Shown: positions 43,038 to 51,670 of the stretch, piece after piece
Numbering within the stretch: the stretch's first letter is position 1
Layout of the letters: each line of letters opens with the position of its first letter
From: Sphingobacterium sp.
Lineage (GTDB): Bacteria; Bacteroidota; Bacteroidia; Sphingobacteriales; Sphingobacteriaceae
NCBI GenBank assembly: GCA_031286695.1
Contig: JAITTY010000001.1
Location: 186,001 to 250,000 of the forward strand
DNA length: 64,000 nt
Direction of reading: 5' to 3'
Translations under genes and position numbers: made by a program
The notes under the pieces: model-generated
Databases searched by the model: none
Seen by the model: only the letters and a program-made list of their open reading frames with translations
Told to the model about the DNA's origin: nothing

Positions 43038-43230
43038 TTAAGCTACTGCCATTTCATCGTACTCAAACGCTATTTCGTCGAATATTATAACAGCACACAG
43101 TTGTTCTTCTCCCATGTAAATTATCGTATGATAGGTTACACCGAGAAAGTTTATACCGTAAACAGAAATAGCGAAAGTTCTGATTTTTTTTATCGAATAA
43201 ATCCTTTAGTTCGTCTGATTCATTTTCCAT
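43038..43230 (-). pseudogene. Possible second RiPP precursor-like peptide, frame broken at an A8 run
   Basis: On the minus strand an ATG at 43230 begins M-E-N-E-S-D-E-L-K-D-L-F-D-K-K and reaches a run of eight A (43191-43184). If one A is lost or slipped, the frame continues to a Cys and then F-D-E-I-A-F-E-Y-D-E-M-A-V-A-stop (63 residues). That tail resembles I-S-F-F-D-F-D-D-M-E-L-V of the plus-strand peptide at 43298, and both start M-E-N. Without slippage the ORF continues in another frame with poor composition. It could be a decayed paralogue, slippage-dependent, or chance. Confidence 0.3.
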
Positions 43231-43297
43231 TCCGTCGATATTTTTCGTTGTTCTTTTCCGTAGAAAGCACATTTGTTTACAATTCAAACGAAAAGCT

Positions 43298-43441
43298 ATG
43301 GAAAACATTGAAAATTTTTTAGCAGAAGATTTTGTACTGGATGTACAAACTGTCTGCATAGTCGAACCGATCTCATTTTTTGATTTTGATGATATGGAAC
43401 TGGTAACTATTAGAACAGTCACATCTTCAAAAGTAATATAA
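43298..43441 (+). CDS. Candidate RiPP (LanB substrate) precursor peptide, 47 residues
   Basis: An ATG at 43298 opens 47 codons: acidic N-terminal part (MENIENFLAEDFVLD), one Cys at position 20, an acidic/aromatic patch F-F-D-F-D-D-M-E (27-34), and a Ser/Thr-rich tail T-I-R-T-V-T-S-S-K-V-I (37-47). Ten acidic residues against two basic is leader-like, and five Ser/Thr in the last eleven residues are possible dehydration sites. It lies in the same direction, ahead of a receiver gene and a LanB dehydratase. Possible promoter pieces are TTG at 43248 and ACATTTG ending 43275. It does not match known Bacteroidota lanthipeptide leaders (no G-G or G-A cut site), so the role is inferred from context. 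Confidence 0.55.
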   Translation: MENIENFLAEDFVLDVQTVCIVEPISFFDFDDMELVTIRTVTSSKVI

Positions 43442-43451
43442 AAGAGGATAA

Positions 43452-43487
43452 TGCTGTGAAGGCGTTCTGGTAGACGCCTTTACAGCA
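43452..43487 (+). terminator. Strong hairpin between the peptide gene and the receiver gene
   Basis: TGCTGTGAAGGCGT (43452-43465) pairs with ACGCCTTTACAGCA (43474-43487), 14 bp with one G-T, loop TCTGGTAG. The following ATCATCTTTATT is not a clean T-run. It probably terminates partially, giving more peptide mRNA than dehydratase mRNA, as in many RiPP operons. Confidence 0.6.
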
Positions 43488-43526
43488 ATCATCTTTATTA
43501 GCTATTAAACAAAAAGAATCAAGTAG

Positions 43527-43895
43527 ATGACTTCACCCAGACTAAAATGTATTCTCATTGAGGATGAACCACTGGCAACAAAAAAAATAGTTGAATACAT
43601 CCATATGTTCCCAGATCTTCAACTGATAAAAATGGTTGAGGACATTGAAAATCCAGAATTATTTAGTCATGATTTAAAATCTGCAGACATCTTATTCTTA
43701 GATCTCATTGTTAGTGGTGGTAATATCAATACGCTTGCCGAATTGATCGCCGATATTCCTATCCTGGTCATTACATCTGCTGTGTCGCGCTGGCAATACC
43801 CAGAATTTATCAAAAACAGGAAGCATTTTGCGCTGCAAAAACCAATTTCGCCTGAAATGTTTCAGTCTTGTATACAACAAGTCATGCAATACTAG
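43527..43895 (+). CDS. Receiver-only response regulator (LytTR-type receiver without output domain)
   Basis: A 122-residue CheY-like receiver. The acidic pocket is I-E-D-E-P (Glu12/Asp13), the phosphoacceptor Asp59 lies in I-L-F-L-D-L, and Thr83 and Lys105 (L-Q-K-P) complete the site, so it should be phosphorylated. The start I-L-I-E-D-E-P-L-A-T resembles LytTR regulators, and the LytTR protein at 47700 begins I-L-I-E-D-E-P-I-A-R, but there is no DNA-binding domain. It lies 85 bp after the peptide gene and 12 bp before the LanB gene, so it is co-transcribed with the dehydratase. It may be a phosphate sink or a protein-protein switch for the system. Confidence 0.85.
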   Translation: MTSPRLKCILIEDEPLATKKIVEYIHMFPDLQLIKMVEDIENPELFSHDLKSADILFLDLIVSGGNINTLAELIADIPILVITSAVSRWQYPEFIKNRKHFALQKPISPEMFQSCIQQVMQY

Positions 43896-43907
43896 TCCTG
43901 CGCATCT

Positions 43908-46900
43908 ATGTCATTATTCCAGTTATCCGATTATTTTCTTCTGCGCACCCCCCTGCTTCCCGCGGCAGTTGCCGTTGATCTTTTAAGGATAAAAGAAGCA
44001 AACGAGATGGAAGAGAAACTTCGTCATCTGTTTCAAAGTGAGCAATTAAAAGAAGCACTATTTCTAGCAAGCCCAACCTTCTGGGTAGAGGTCAAAAAAT
44101 GGCTTGAATACAAGAAAGAGAGCAGCCCAAAAATGATTACTTCGTTACTCAAATATGCGATTCGGATGAGCACCAGGAGCACGCCTTTTGGGTTATTCGC
44201 AGGTGTATCTTTAGGGAACGTTATAGCCTCCGAAAAAAAGGTGTCATTAATCAGGGGTAATAGCCATAAAACTGTATTGAAACTGGATGCCTCCATTCTG
44301 ACAGGAATCATTGCACAGCTATCAGAAGACAAAAGAATTTATAGTCAACTCTATTATCGCATTAATCCGACCATATACTTAGATGGCAAATATTACAAAT
44401 ATTATCAAAAAGTAACAAATGGAAAAAAAGGACAGAATATACTGAAACGTATAAGGCTGACCCCTGTTTTGGATCGTGTCGTCCAATACTTCGAAAGCAA
44501 TAAGAGAACTGCCCACTATCAATCATTGACTGATTTGCTGCAGCGTCTTGGGGCATCAACAGCACATGCTACCCTATTCGTCAATAACCTCATCAACCTT
44601 GGGATTATATGTTCCGAATTACAGCCCAATGTAATTGGCCGAGGTTATCTTGACAGTCTGATAATGACTCTTGAAAGAGTGGATAAGGAGGAATATTATT
44701 TAAATCCTTTATCAAGGATAAAAACACTGCTCCATAGTTCTCAATCTGTCATTGATATGCAGAACGCCATTGTTAAATTATTGCAGCCTATAATACCAGA
44801 CCTTGACATGACCAACGCGTTACAGGGAGACCTGCTTATTAACATGGAAGACAACAAGTTACCCAATACTGCATTAAATCACCTAAGAGATCAATTTCAG
44901 GACTTACTACCCCTTTGCAGTCAGGCTAAATTGACAGATTTCGACCGGTTTAGCGCTGCATTTTCTGATAAATATGAAGATAGAATGATCCCACTGACTA
45001 CAGCCTTGGACCCCGACACCGGTATTGGTTATGGCCGTCAAGAAGGTGTCTATAATATAACCGATGAAATACTTGGAGAAGTAAAAAATACAGCCTCAAC
45101 CGGAGAAAAAAAATATAGCGACCACCATTATCAAGATCTAGTCATTGAAAAATTTGTAGAAAGCGTAAAAAGTCATTTCACAGAAATCCAGCTTACCAGC
45201 AGAGATTTAGATCATATTGCTAAACAGCGTAAACAGACGACCAATGGCATTCCTTCCTCGTTCTATGCCATCGGCACTCTTCTGAGAGGTTCTTGTCAGG
45301 AAAATCTATTCTTCAACCTGGGAACTATCGGCGGTTCATCATCAGGCAACCTAATTTCCAGATTCGCACATTTAGACGAAAAATTAAATAGCAAGTTAAA
45401 AGAATCGGCGGAGAAAGAACAGCAGCAACTACCCAATGCCATACTCGCCGAGATATGTCACTACCCGGACAACAATGCAGGAAATATCATTTATAGACCA
45501 GCAATGCGAAGGGCATCAATCTGTCTGACCCCGACTATTGACGAAGAACAAGAACAAATTGACGTTAGTGACTTATACCTGTTCCTCAAAGACAATCGCT
45601 TAGTCTTGTGGTCCAAAAAATTCAATAAAGCCGTTATCCCCCGTTTGACGACAGCCCACAATTTTGAGCAGGGTATGAATTTATATAAATTTCTTGCAGA
45701 TTTTCAGTTCCAAAATAATAGGCTGGATCTGTCCTGGAATTGGGGAATTATGAAAAAACAACCGAGGCTTCCGAGAATAAGCTACAAAAATATTATCTTA
45801 TCTCGAGCGCAGTGGCGAATTCAAAAACTCGCAAAATACCCAAGTGATCCCCACGCTTTCGTGAAAAATATGCAGGCAGAGCTCAAAATCCCTGCAATGG
45901 TCGTCATTAGCAGCGGCGATAATGAACTACTTATCAATTTAGACAATCCTTTTTGCGCAGAAATACTATTGGATCACCTCTGTAAAAGAGAGACGGTTTT
46001 AATCGAATATATCCTGAATGATTATTCATCTATAGCAAGCGATAAAGACCAAAATGTTTTTGCCAATGAGATCATTATTCCAATGGAAGCAGAGCATAAG
46101 GCTTTCACAGATGAATCGGCCCCTCAAGAAAATAACCTAAAAAGATGCTTCCCCTTGGGCAGCGAATGGCTTTACGCCAAAATCTATTGCGGATTACATT
46201 TTGCGGACAGCCTCTTAAAGGATATTTTCCCCCTAATCATCGCTGCTATTAATCAACAAGAAGCCATGAAAAAATGGTTTTTCATACGTTACAACGATCC
46301 AGCTCCCCACATTAGATTTAGGGTGCAGGTTTCAGATCCAAGCCAGTGCTTTTTCATTATATCAACTATAAATACCCTATTGGAACAATTTGTTCAAGAA
46401 GGTCAGATTTCAACGATATCCTTTGATACTTATGTACGGGAGATTGAACGATATACCCCATTATGTATGGAACTTAGCGAGGAGCTATTCTATCGGCAGA
46501 GCGAAACCATACTGATGGCAATTCAGCAAAGCACTTCAATCAACGATCGATGGCGTTTGGCTTTCGAAAATATGGAGTCGCTACTCGAAGCCGCAAAATT
46601 TACACTGATCGAAAAAAAAGATTTCTGCAGTCAGATGAATGCCCTATATCAGCAAGAATTTGACAATAATAAAAACCTCTGGGTTCACCTCAACAATAAA
46701 TTCAAAGAGAGAAAAGACTGGTTTGATAAACCGTTAGGCAATCTGGGAGACGCCAAAGAGAAACTAAATGCAGTTCAATATAGCATATTTTCTACATTAC
46801 GGACACATACCGATCAAGACGAGTTCCAGACAACCCGGACGTCATTATTGTCAAGCTATATTCACATGTTTATTAACCGATTGTTCATGTCGGATCAACG

Positions 46901-46991
46901 TTTGCATGAGCTTGCGGTCTACCATTTTATGGTTTGCTATTATAAAATGCAGATCGGGAAACAGAAAGAGCGTATGACATCAATAATTTAA
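43908..46991 (+). CDS. LanB-type lantibiotic dehydratase (full length)
   Basis: A 1027-residue class I lanthipeptide dehydratase homologue. Such enzymes use glutamyl-tRNA to glutamylate Ser/Thr of a precursor and then eliminate, giving dehydroalanine/dehydrobutyrine. The N-terminal Lant_dehydr_N domain has the hallmark S-T-R-S-T-P-F-G-L-F-A-G (about residue 86-97). A C-terminal SpaB_C elimination domain has W-F-F-I-R-Y-N-D-P-A-P-H-I-R-F-R (about 788-803). Both modules are present in one chain, unlike split LanB. No LanC cyclase, protease or peptide ABC exporter is adjacent. It is the last gene of the peptide-receiver-lanB set and converges on the LytTR gene 4 bp away. Confidence 0.92.
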   Translation: MSLFQLSDYFLLRTPLLPAAVAVDLLRIKEANEMEEKLRHLFQSEQLKEALFLASPTFWVEVKKWLEYKKESSPKMITSLLKYAIRMSTRSTPFGLFAGVSLGNVIASEKKVSLIRGNSHKTVLKLDASILTGIIAQLSEDKRIYSQLYYRINPTIYLDGKYYKYYQKVTNGKKGQNILKRIRLTPVLDRVVQYFESNKRTAHYQSLTDLLQRLGASTAHATLFVNNLINLGIICSELQPNVIGRGYLDSLIMTLERVDKEEYYLNPLSRIKTLLHSSQSVIDMQNAIVKLLQPIIPDLDMTNALQGDLLINMEDNKLPNTALNHLRDQFQDLLPLCSQAKLTDFDRFSAAFSDKYEDRMIPLTTALDPDTGIGYGRQEGVYNITDEILGEVKNTASTGEKKYSDHHYQDLVIEKFVESVKSHFTEIQLTSRDLDHIAKQRKQTTNGIPSSFYAIGTLLRGSCQENLFFNLGTIGGSSSGNLISRFAHLDEKLNSKLKESAEKEQQQLPNAILAEICHYPDNNAGNIIYRPAMRRASICLTPTIDEEQEQIDVSDLYLFLKDNRLVLWSKKFNKAVIPRLTTAHNFEQGMNLYKFLADFQFQNNRLDLSWNWGIMKKQPRLPRISYKNIILSRAQWRIQKLAKYPSDPHAFVKNMQAELKIPAMVVISSGDNELLINLDNPFCAEILLDHLCKRETVLIEYILNDYSSIASDKDQNVFANEIIIPMEAEHKAFTDESAPQENNLKRCFPLGSEWLYAKIYCGLHFADSLLKDIFPLIIAAINQQEAMKKWFFIRYNDPAPHIRFRVQVSDPSQCFFIISTINTLLEQFVQEGQISTISFDTYVREIERYTPLCMELSEELFYRQSETILMAIQQSTSINDRWRLAFENMESLLEAAKFTLIEKKDFCSQMNALYQQEFDNNKNLWVHLNNKFKERKDWFDKPLGNLGDAKEKLNAVQYSIFSTLRTHTDQDEFQTTRTSLLSSYIHMFINRLFMSDQRLHELAVYHFMVCYYKMQIGKQKERMTSII

Positions 46992-46995
46992 ACTA

Positions 46996-47700
46996 TTAAA
47001 TAAGTCCCATCTTAGCAAAAAGCTGATTACGATATTGTAAACCTATACTGAGTTCTGTCCCATTTTTCAGTACTACTTTGCTTGCCTCAACCCCCTTGAT
47101 CTGCTTAACATTGACTATATAGGATCGGTGCATACGGGCAAACATATCCCAAGGCAGTTCTGCTTCCATATCTTTCATGGTAGACAATAAAGTTTGCATG
47201 CCTTCTACAGAATAGATCTGTAAATAATCCCCCCAAGCTTTTAGATAGAAAATATCAGCAGGATCTATAAAAATAGTCTTGTTCCGATCCTTTATCTTAA
47301 TCGCCCTTCTTTCCCCTTGTGGACCTCTTCTAGAAAACAAAATTGCTTTTTGAACTTTCTCGATTGCTTTGAGCAACCGTTCCTCTGTCAGTAGTGGCTT
47401 TAGAATGTAGTCGATTACATCCAGTTCAAATCCGTCGACAGCATATTCATAATGGCCGGTTATAAATACAACAAATGGTGGATGGGCAAGTCCCTTGAGA
47501 AAAGTAATTCCATCCATTTCCGGCATATCTATATCCGACAAAATAAGGTCAATCTCATGCTGCCTCAAGATATCGATGGCCTGCGATGGGTTTTCAAATA
47601 CGCCCAAAATTTCGATCAGCCCCAATTTGGAAACTAGTTTCTCCAGGCGACCTCTCGCAATCGGCTCATCTTCAATAAGGATAGTTTTAATTCTATTCAT
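46996..47700 (-). CDS. LytTR family response regulator
   Basis: A 234-residue regulator. The N-terminal receiver has phosphoacceptor Asp56 in L-S-D-I-D-M-P-E-M-D-G and ends Y-I-L-K-P-L. The C-terminal LytTR DNA-binding domain has I-F-Y-L-K-A-W-G-D-Y-L-Q-I-Y and the conserved M-H-R-S-Y-I-V-N. It is paired with the sensor kinase gene 28 bp upstream on the same strand. It ends 4 bp from lanB on the opposite strand. Its receiver is similar to the receiver-only protein in the lanB operon, hinting at shared signalling. Confidence 0.93.
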   Translation of the reverse strand: MNRIKTILIEDEPIARGRLEKLVSKLGLIEILGVFENPSQAIDILRQHEIDLILSDIDMPEMDGITFLKGLAHPPFVVFITGHYEYAVDGFELDVIDYILKPLLTEERLLKAIEKVQKAILFSRRGPQGERRAIKIKDRNKTIFIDPADIFYLKAWGDYLQIYSVEGMQTLLSTMKDMEAELPWDMFARMHRSYIVNVKQIKGVEASKVVLKNGTELSIGLQYRNQLFAKMGLI

Positions 47701-47728
47701 AAATACTTAGCAATCCACAGCTTTGGTG

Positions 47729-48847
47729 CTACGGCTCTGTTTCCGAATGTAAAGTTACAACAAGATTAACACTAAATACACCCTCATGCGACTTTATTTC
47801 CAAATTGTGATGATGAGGATAATGCAGTTCCAATCGTTTTTTTACATTTTCTATCCCTAATCCGCCAATATAATTTTCTGGTTTTGAAAGTTCTCTATAC
47901 GCATTAGCCACATACATATATACCTTATCATCCTTCACCTTAATATCTATGGATATCCATCCTGCCGAAGAACTTAACCGAGGTCCGTGTTTGAAAGCAT
48001 TTTCTACAAACGGAAAAAAGATCAAAGGAACCATCATGCAGTTTTCGTCTTCAGCCGCCAAATTTAGATCGATCTGCACTGTTTCATTATAGCGTAACTT
48101 TTCCAATTCAACATAGTCCTTTAGCAGTTGAAACTCGCGACTAATTTCCACTCTGGGCTGATTACTTTCGTGAAGCAAATACACCATAATACTACTTAAA
48201 CGCATCATACTTTCGCCACCTCTTTCATCGTGATCGGATACCAGTACATAGATGCTATAAAGTGTATTAAGTAAAAAATGCGGGTTAATCTGATATTTTA
48301 GAAAAGCAAGCTCCAATTGAACGTTGTTCAATTCCAATGCGGCATTTTTCAATTCAAGTTTCATTTTTGAATTTCTGACAGACATAAATGCCTGCACAAT
48401 TTTTACGGTCAATGGTAGGGCCACTAAAAAAATAAAATCCAATAAATAATCGCTAATGGAAGAAAGCCGAAAGGCTCCAAAGATTCCATTATTTAGTACT
48501 ATTTCAAGATAACTTGATAAACGAATATCTGGTGTTAAATATTTGAGCGTCAAGATCGCGCCAAAGTAACTTAGAAATGACCACCAAGCATAAATAAACA
48601 ATAACCATAAAATACACAGCAAAAACTTTCCCGGAATAAACCAACGCGGAATAATGACATATGCTGTCACATAAAATATGGTCAATAAAGAAAATACGTC
48701 CTTTAGAAACAATATCCAAGAATTATCAATATCTATCCGCTGATAGGCAATGAATTGCATTCCCAAAACCAAAAACCAAAAACACAAATGAAGAATAATT
48801 CGTTTCCCAGTATTGTAATTTTGGAAAAAACTGTTCATAGATAGCAT
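47729..48847 (-). CDS. LytS/YehU-type sensor histidine kinase
   Basis: Membrane-bound kinase of about 372 residues. Four hydrophobic segments in the first 150 residues form the sensor, followed by a coiled linker (M-K-L-E-L-K-N-A-A-L-E-L-N-N-V). The His_kinase domain has L-K-Y-Q-I-N-P-H-F-L-L-N-T-L-Y (phospho-His near residue 190) and the HATPase has V-E-N-A-F-K-H-G-P and G-G-L-G-I-E-N-V-K-K-R-L. The start could be 48847 or 48838 (MNSFFQNYN). It is co-transcribed with the LytTR regulator. Confidence 0.92.
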   Translation of the reverse strand: MLSMNSFFQNYNTGKRIILHLCFWFLVLGMQFIAYQRIDIDNSWILFLKDVFSLLTIFYVTAYVIIPRWFIPGKFLLCILWLLFIYAWWSFLSYFGAILTLKYLTPDIRLSSYLEIVLNNGIFGAFRLSSISDYLLDFIFLVALPLTVKIVQAFMSVRNSKMKLELKNAALELNNVQLELAFLKYQINPHFLLNTLYSIYVLVSDHDERGGESMMRLSSIMVYLLHESNQPRVEISREFQLLKDYVELEKLRYNETVQIDLNLAAEDENCMMVPLIFFPFVENAFKHGPRLSSSAGWISIDIKVKDDKVYMYVANAYRELSKPENYIGGLGIENVKKRLELHYPHHHNLEIKSHEGVFSVNLVVTLHSETEP

Positions 48848-49017
48848 AGCTGTCAATAATATCAGTCTAATATAGAAATATCCTTTAGTTTGTCATAGAA
48901 TCAGTTGTTAAGTAATGCTGCAAAAAGACAATTCTGCGACAAAAAACAAAAACCTATAAATATAAAAACCTGAATATAGACCAATTATAACAGAAACAAA
49001 AAGAAACAATACATTTG

Positions 49018-51378
49018 CTATTCGTCGCGCAAACTTTTCACTGGATTAGCCAAAGCTGCCTTAACAGATTGTGCGCTTACAGTCAATACTGCAATCAAAA
49101 GAGTCGCGAATGCTCCTGCTGCAAAAACATCCCACCCGATTGATATCCGGTAGGTATATTGACTGATATAGCCATCCATTGCCCAATAAGCAATTGGGAA
49201 TGCAATTAAACATGAAAGCCCTACTAACACAATAAACTCTATGGAAAGCATCTTTGTTAAGGTAAATATAGAGGCTCCGAGGATTTTTCGAATGCCTATT
49301 TCTTTTGTTCTGCTTTCGGTCATGTATGCGGCCAAACCAAATAAACCAAGGCAGGAAATAAATATTGTCAAGCCCGCAAAAATACTTGCCAAGCTACCTG
49401 TCTGCTGTGCATCCTGAAACTTTCTACTATATTCTTCATCTAAAAAATGATACTCAAAAGGATAGGTTGGATTGTAAGTTTTAAAAACGGCCTCAGTTTT
49501 CTTTAAAGCATCGCTTATGTTAAGTGTAGTATTCAACTTAATATGCACTGTCCCCAACGTTCTGCTCGCCCCCTCAATAACAGTGGGAGTCACTGTTTTA
49601 AATGGTGATTCCTGGATAAAATCTTTAACCACACCTATAATCGTAAACTTATCTTCACCGTCCATAATATAATTTCCGATGGGATCCTTCATCGCCATAA
49701 CCTCCGCCGCAGATTCATTGATGATAGCTGACATCGAATCAGTGGGAAAATTAGCTAAGTCAAAGTCACGCCCCTTTAGAAGCGTTAGACCTGTCGTTTC
49801 AATGAGCCCGTCATCGGCAGACTGCCTGTTAAAAACAACCGCTCGATTGGGATCCTTTCCCTCCCAGGATGCACCTCCCCATCCACTCCAACGTTCGGTC
49901 ATCGGAGACATCGTACGGGTGACAGCGCTGGCGATCCCCTTATTAATCAGATCATGTCGAATCATTGCAATATTTTTCGTGACATCTCCGTTTTCCATTA
50001 CATAGATCAGGTTCTCCGTATTAAAACCGGCATCCCGATTCAGAGCGTGCTGAATTTGTTTTCGAATGACTAACGTACTAACGATCATTAAGACAGCAAT
50101 GGCGAATTGGGTCACAACGAGAGCCTTTCGCGGATTTATTTTCTGTTGAAAAAGGAAAAATCTATTTTTTAATACATTAATCGGTCTAAAGGAAGAAAGG
50201 AAAAACGCGGGATAACTTCCAGCCAATACACCTATCAAGATAATGAAACTTAAAAATCCTACCCAGAAATAACCTTCGCCTACCGGAAGAGCCAGCTTCC
50301 TTCCGATTAAATCGCCGAAGGAAGGTATCATCAGAACCACTAAAATAAGTGCAACTACTCCAGAAATCAGCGACAGTAGCATTGATTCTGATAAAAATTG
50401 CCAGACTAGACTACTTTTCCGGGCGCCGATCACTTTTCGCACACCGACCTCCTTTGCCCTACGCTCACTTTGTGCCGTACTTAAATTCATGAAATTGATA
50501 CATGCGATCAATACAATGAAACCAGCGATAAGGATAAAAACACGGACCATCTCAATCCTCCCGCCTACAACCACTCCATCTTTATATTCATTATAAAGAT
50601 AACTCTCCTTCATCGGTTTCAGAAAATTCTCATTTTTGACTTCAGCATGCCGCTTCGAGATATCTTTTAGCTTCTGCTGTACTGACGTAAATGTTGCGTT
50701 GGGATACAGCTCAACAAAGGTTGAAATCGAGCTATTGTACCAATTATTATCCGTATACCCTATTTTAGCCGCAAATGCCCAGGGAAAGAAATACTGCAAT
50801 TCGGCAAATTGACTATTGCTGGGGATCTCCTTTAACACTGCCGACACATGTACTATTTCGTTACTATCGATCTTGATATTTTTCCCAATGACATCTGTTG
50901 AACCAAATAATGAAATAGCCAAATCTTTTGTCAGCACAATTGCCGAAGGGTCTCCTAGCGCATCCGCTGGATTTCCTTCCAAAACTGGAAGTTGAAAAAT
51001 TGAAAAGAAACTGGTATCGGCAAACGCCCCTCGGCCAGCGATGAGCTTTTGATCACCTGCAGTAAACAGAAAACCGCTAAGCTTGCTTAATCGACAAGTC
51101 TGTTTAATTTCTGGAACTTCCGCCTTCATCACCTCCGCTAAAGGTTCGGGAGTAACGAAATAAACGGAAACTCCTTTGTCGTTTCGTCCAACTGAACCTA
51201 CAATCCCAATTCTGTCGGCTTTGGGATACATCCTATCATAACAGAATTGAGAATTTACCCATAATATAATTAATATACTTGACGCCATACCAATGGCCAA
51301 GCCAAGGATATTAATGGCCATAAACCCCTTGTTCCGTGTTAGATTGCGAAAAGCAATTTTAATATTATTCTTGATCAT
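49018..51378 (-). CDS. FtsX/MacB-type ABC transporter permease
   Basis: A 786-residue inner-membrane permease of the FtsX/MacB_PCD group. An N-terminal transmembrane helix (M-A-I-N-I-L-G-L-A-I-G-M-A-S-S) precedes a large periplasmic domain. Three helices, a second periplasmic domain and three more helices follow, a duplicated layout typical of Bacteroidota. The motif E-V-G-V-R-K-V-I-G-A and later E-I-G-I-R-K-I-L-G-A are family marks. No ATPase partner is adjacent. Placed upstream of the kinase-regulator pair on the same strand, it may be their target; a 17-bp inverted repeat lies upstream. Confidence 0.9.
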   Translation of the reverse strand: MIKNNIKIAFRNLTRNKGFMAINILGLAIGMASSILIILWVNSQFCYDRMYPKADRIGIVGSVGRNDKGVSVYFVTPEPLAEVMKAEVPEIKQTCRLSKLSGFLFTAGDQKLIAGRGAFADTSFFSIFQLPVLEGNPADALGDPSAIVLTKDLAISLFGSTDVIGKNIKIDSNEIVHVSAVLKEIPSNSQFAELQYFFPWAFAAKIGYTDNNWYNSSISTFVELYPNATFTSVQQKLKDISKRHAEVKNENFLKPMKESYLYNEYKDGVVVGGRIEMVRVFILIAGFIVLIACINFMNLSTAQSERRAKEVGVRKVIGARKSSLVWQFLSESMLLSLISGVVALILVVLMIPSFGDLIGRKLALPVGEGYFWVGFLSFIILIGVLAGSYPAFFLSSFRPINVLKNRFFLFQQKINPRKALVVTQFAIAVLMIVSTLVIRKQIQHALNRDAGFNTENLIYVMENGDVTKNIAMIRHDLINKGIASAVTRTMSPMTERWSGWGGASWEGKDPNRAVVFNRQSADDGLIETTGLTLLKGRDFDLANFPTDSMSAIINESAAEVMAMKDPIGNYIMDGEDKFTIIGVVKDFIQESPFKTVTPTVIEGASRTLGTVHIKLNTTLNISDALKKTEAVFKTYNPTYPFEYHFLDEEYSRKFQDAQQTGSLASIFAGLTIFISCLGLFGLAAYMTESRTKEIGIRKILGASIFTLTKMLSIEFIVLVGLSCLIAFPIAYWAMDGYISQYTYRISIGWDVFAAGAFATLLIAVLTVSAQSVKAALANPVKSLRDE

Positions 51379-51488
51379 CAGCTGTCTACTATTGGTTGGT
51401 TATTGTTAAGCAGAAGGTCACAAGCACCTTGCCAATGCAAAAAACACACTGAAAATCAAAGAATTAAAAAGAATACATCAGCGATAGG

Positions 51489-51527
51489 ATGTTCATTTAC
51501 GAACAAACATTGTTCGTAAATGAACAT
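51489..51527. promoter_or_regulatory. Perfect 17-bp inverted repeat upstream of the FtsX permease gene
   Basis: ATGTTCATTTACGAACA (51489-51505) and TGTTCGTAAATGAACAT (51511-51527) are exact reverse complements separated by 5 bp. It lies 111 bp upstream of the permease start and 144 bp before the divergent DinB gene. No gene ends here, so an operator or a 5' RNA hairpin is more likely than a terminator. Confidence 0.6.
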
Positions 51528-51670
51528 TTGGTGGGGCTTTCAAATCCACTAAATTGAATGTTTAGATCACCCAGCATTGGTACACTTAATAGTTTTCGAT
51601 AATGATATAAAAAAGTTATTTCTATCTTCCGTATATTTAATTTTACTGAACCCACGTAAACAACAATTAG

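Noticed and set aside
43063..43422. Frame of 119 codons on the minus strand
   Set aside because: It spans the plus-strand peptide gene and has a low-complexity, Cys/Arg-rich end. Only the M-E-N start within it is used in the divergent-peptide hypothesis.
43908..46991. LanB as a PEARL-type (aminoacyl-tRNA peptide ligase) enzyme
   Set aside because: PEARLs I know of are small split LanB proteins. This one keeps the N-terminal dehydratase motif and the C-terminal elimination domain, so ordinary LanB chemistry is the simpler reading.
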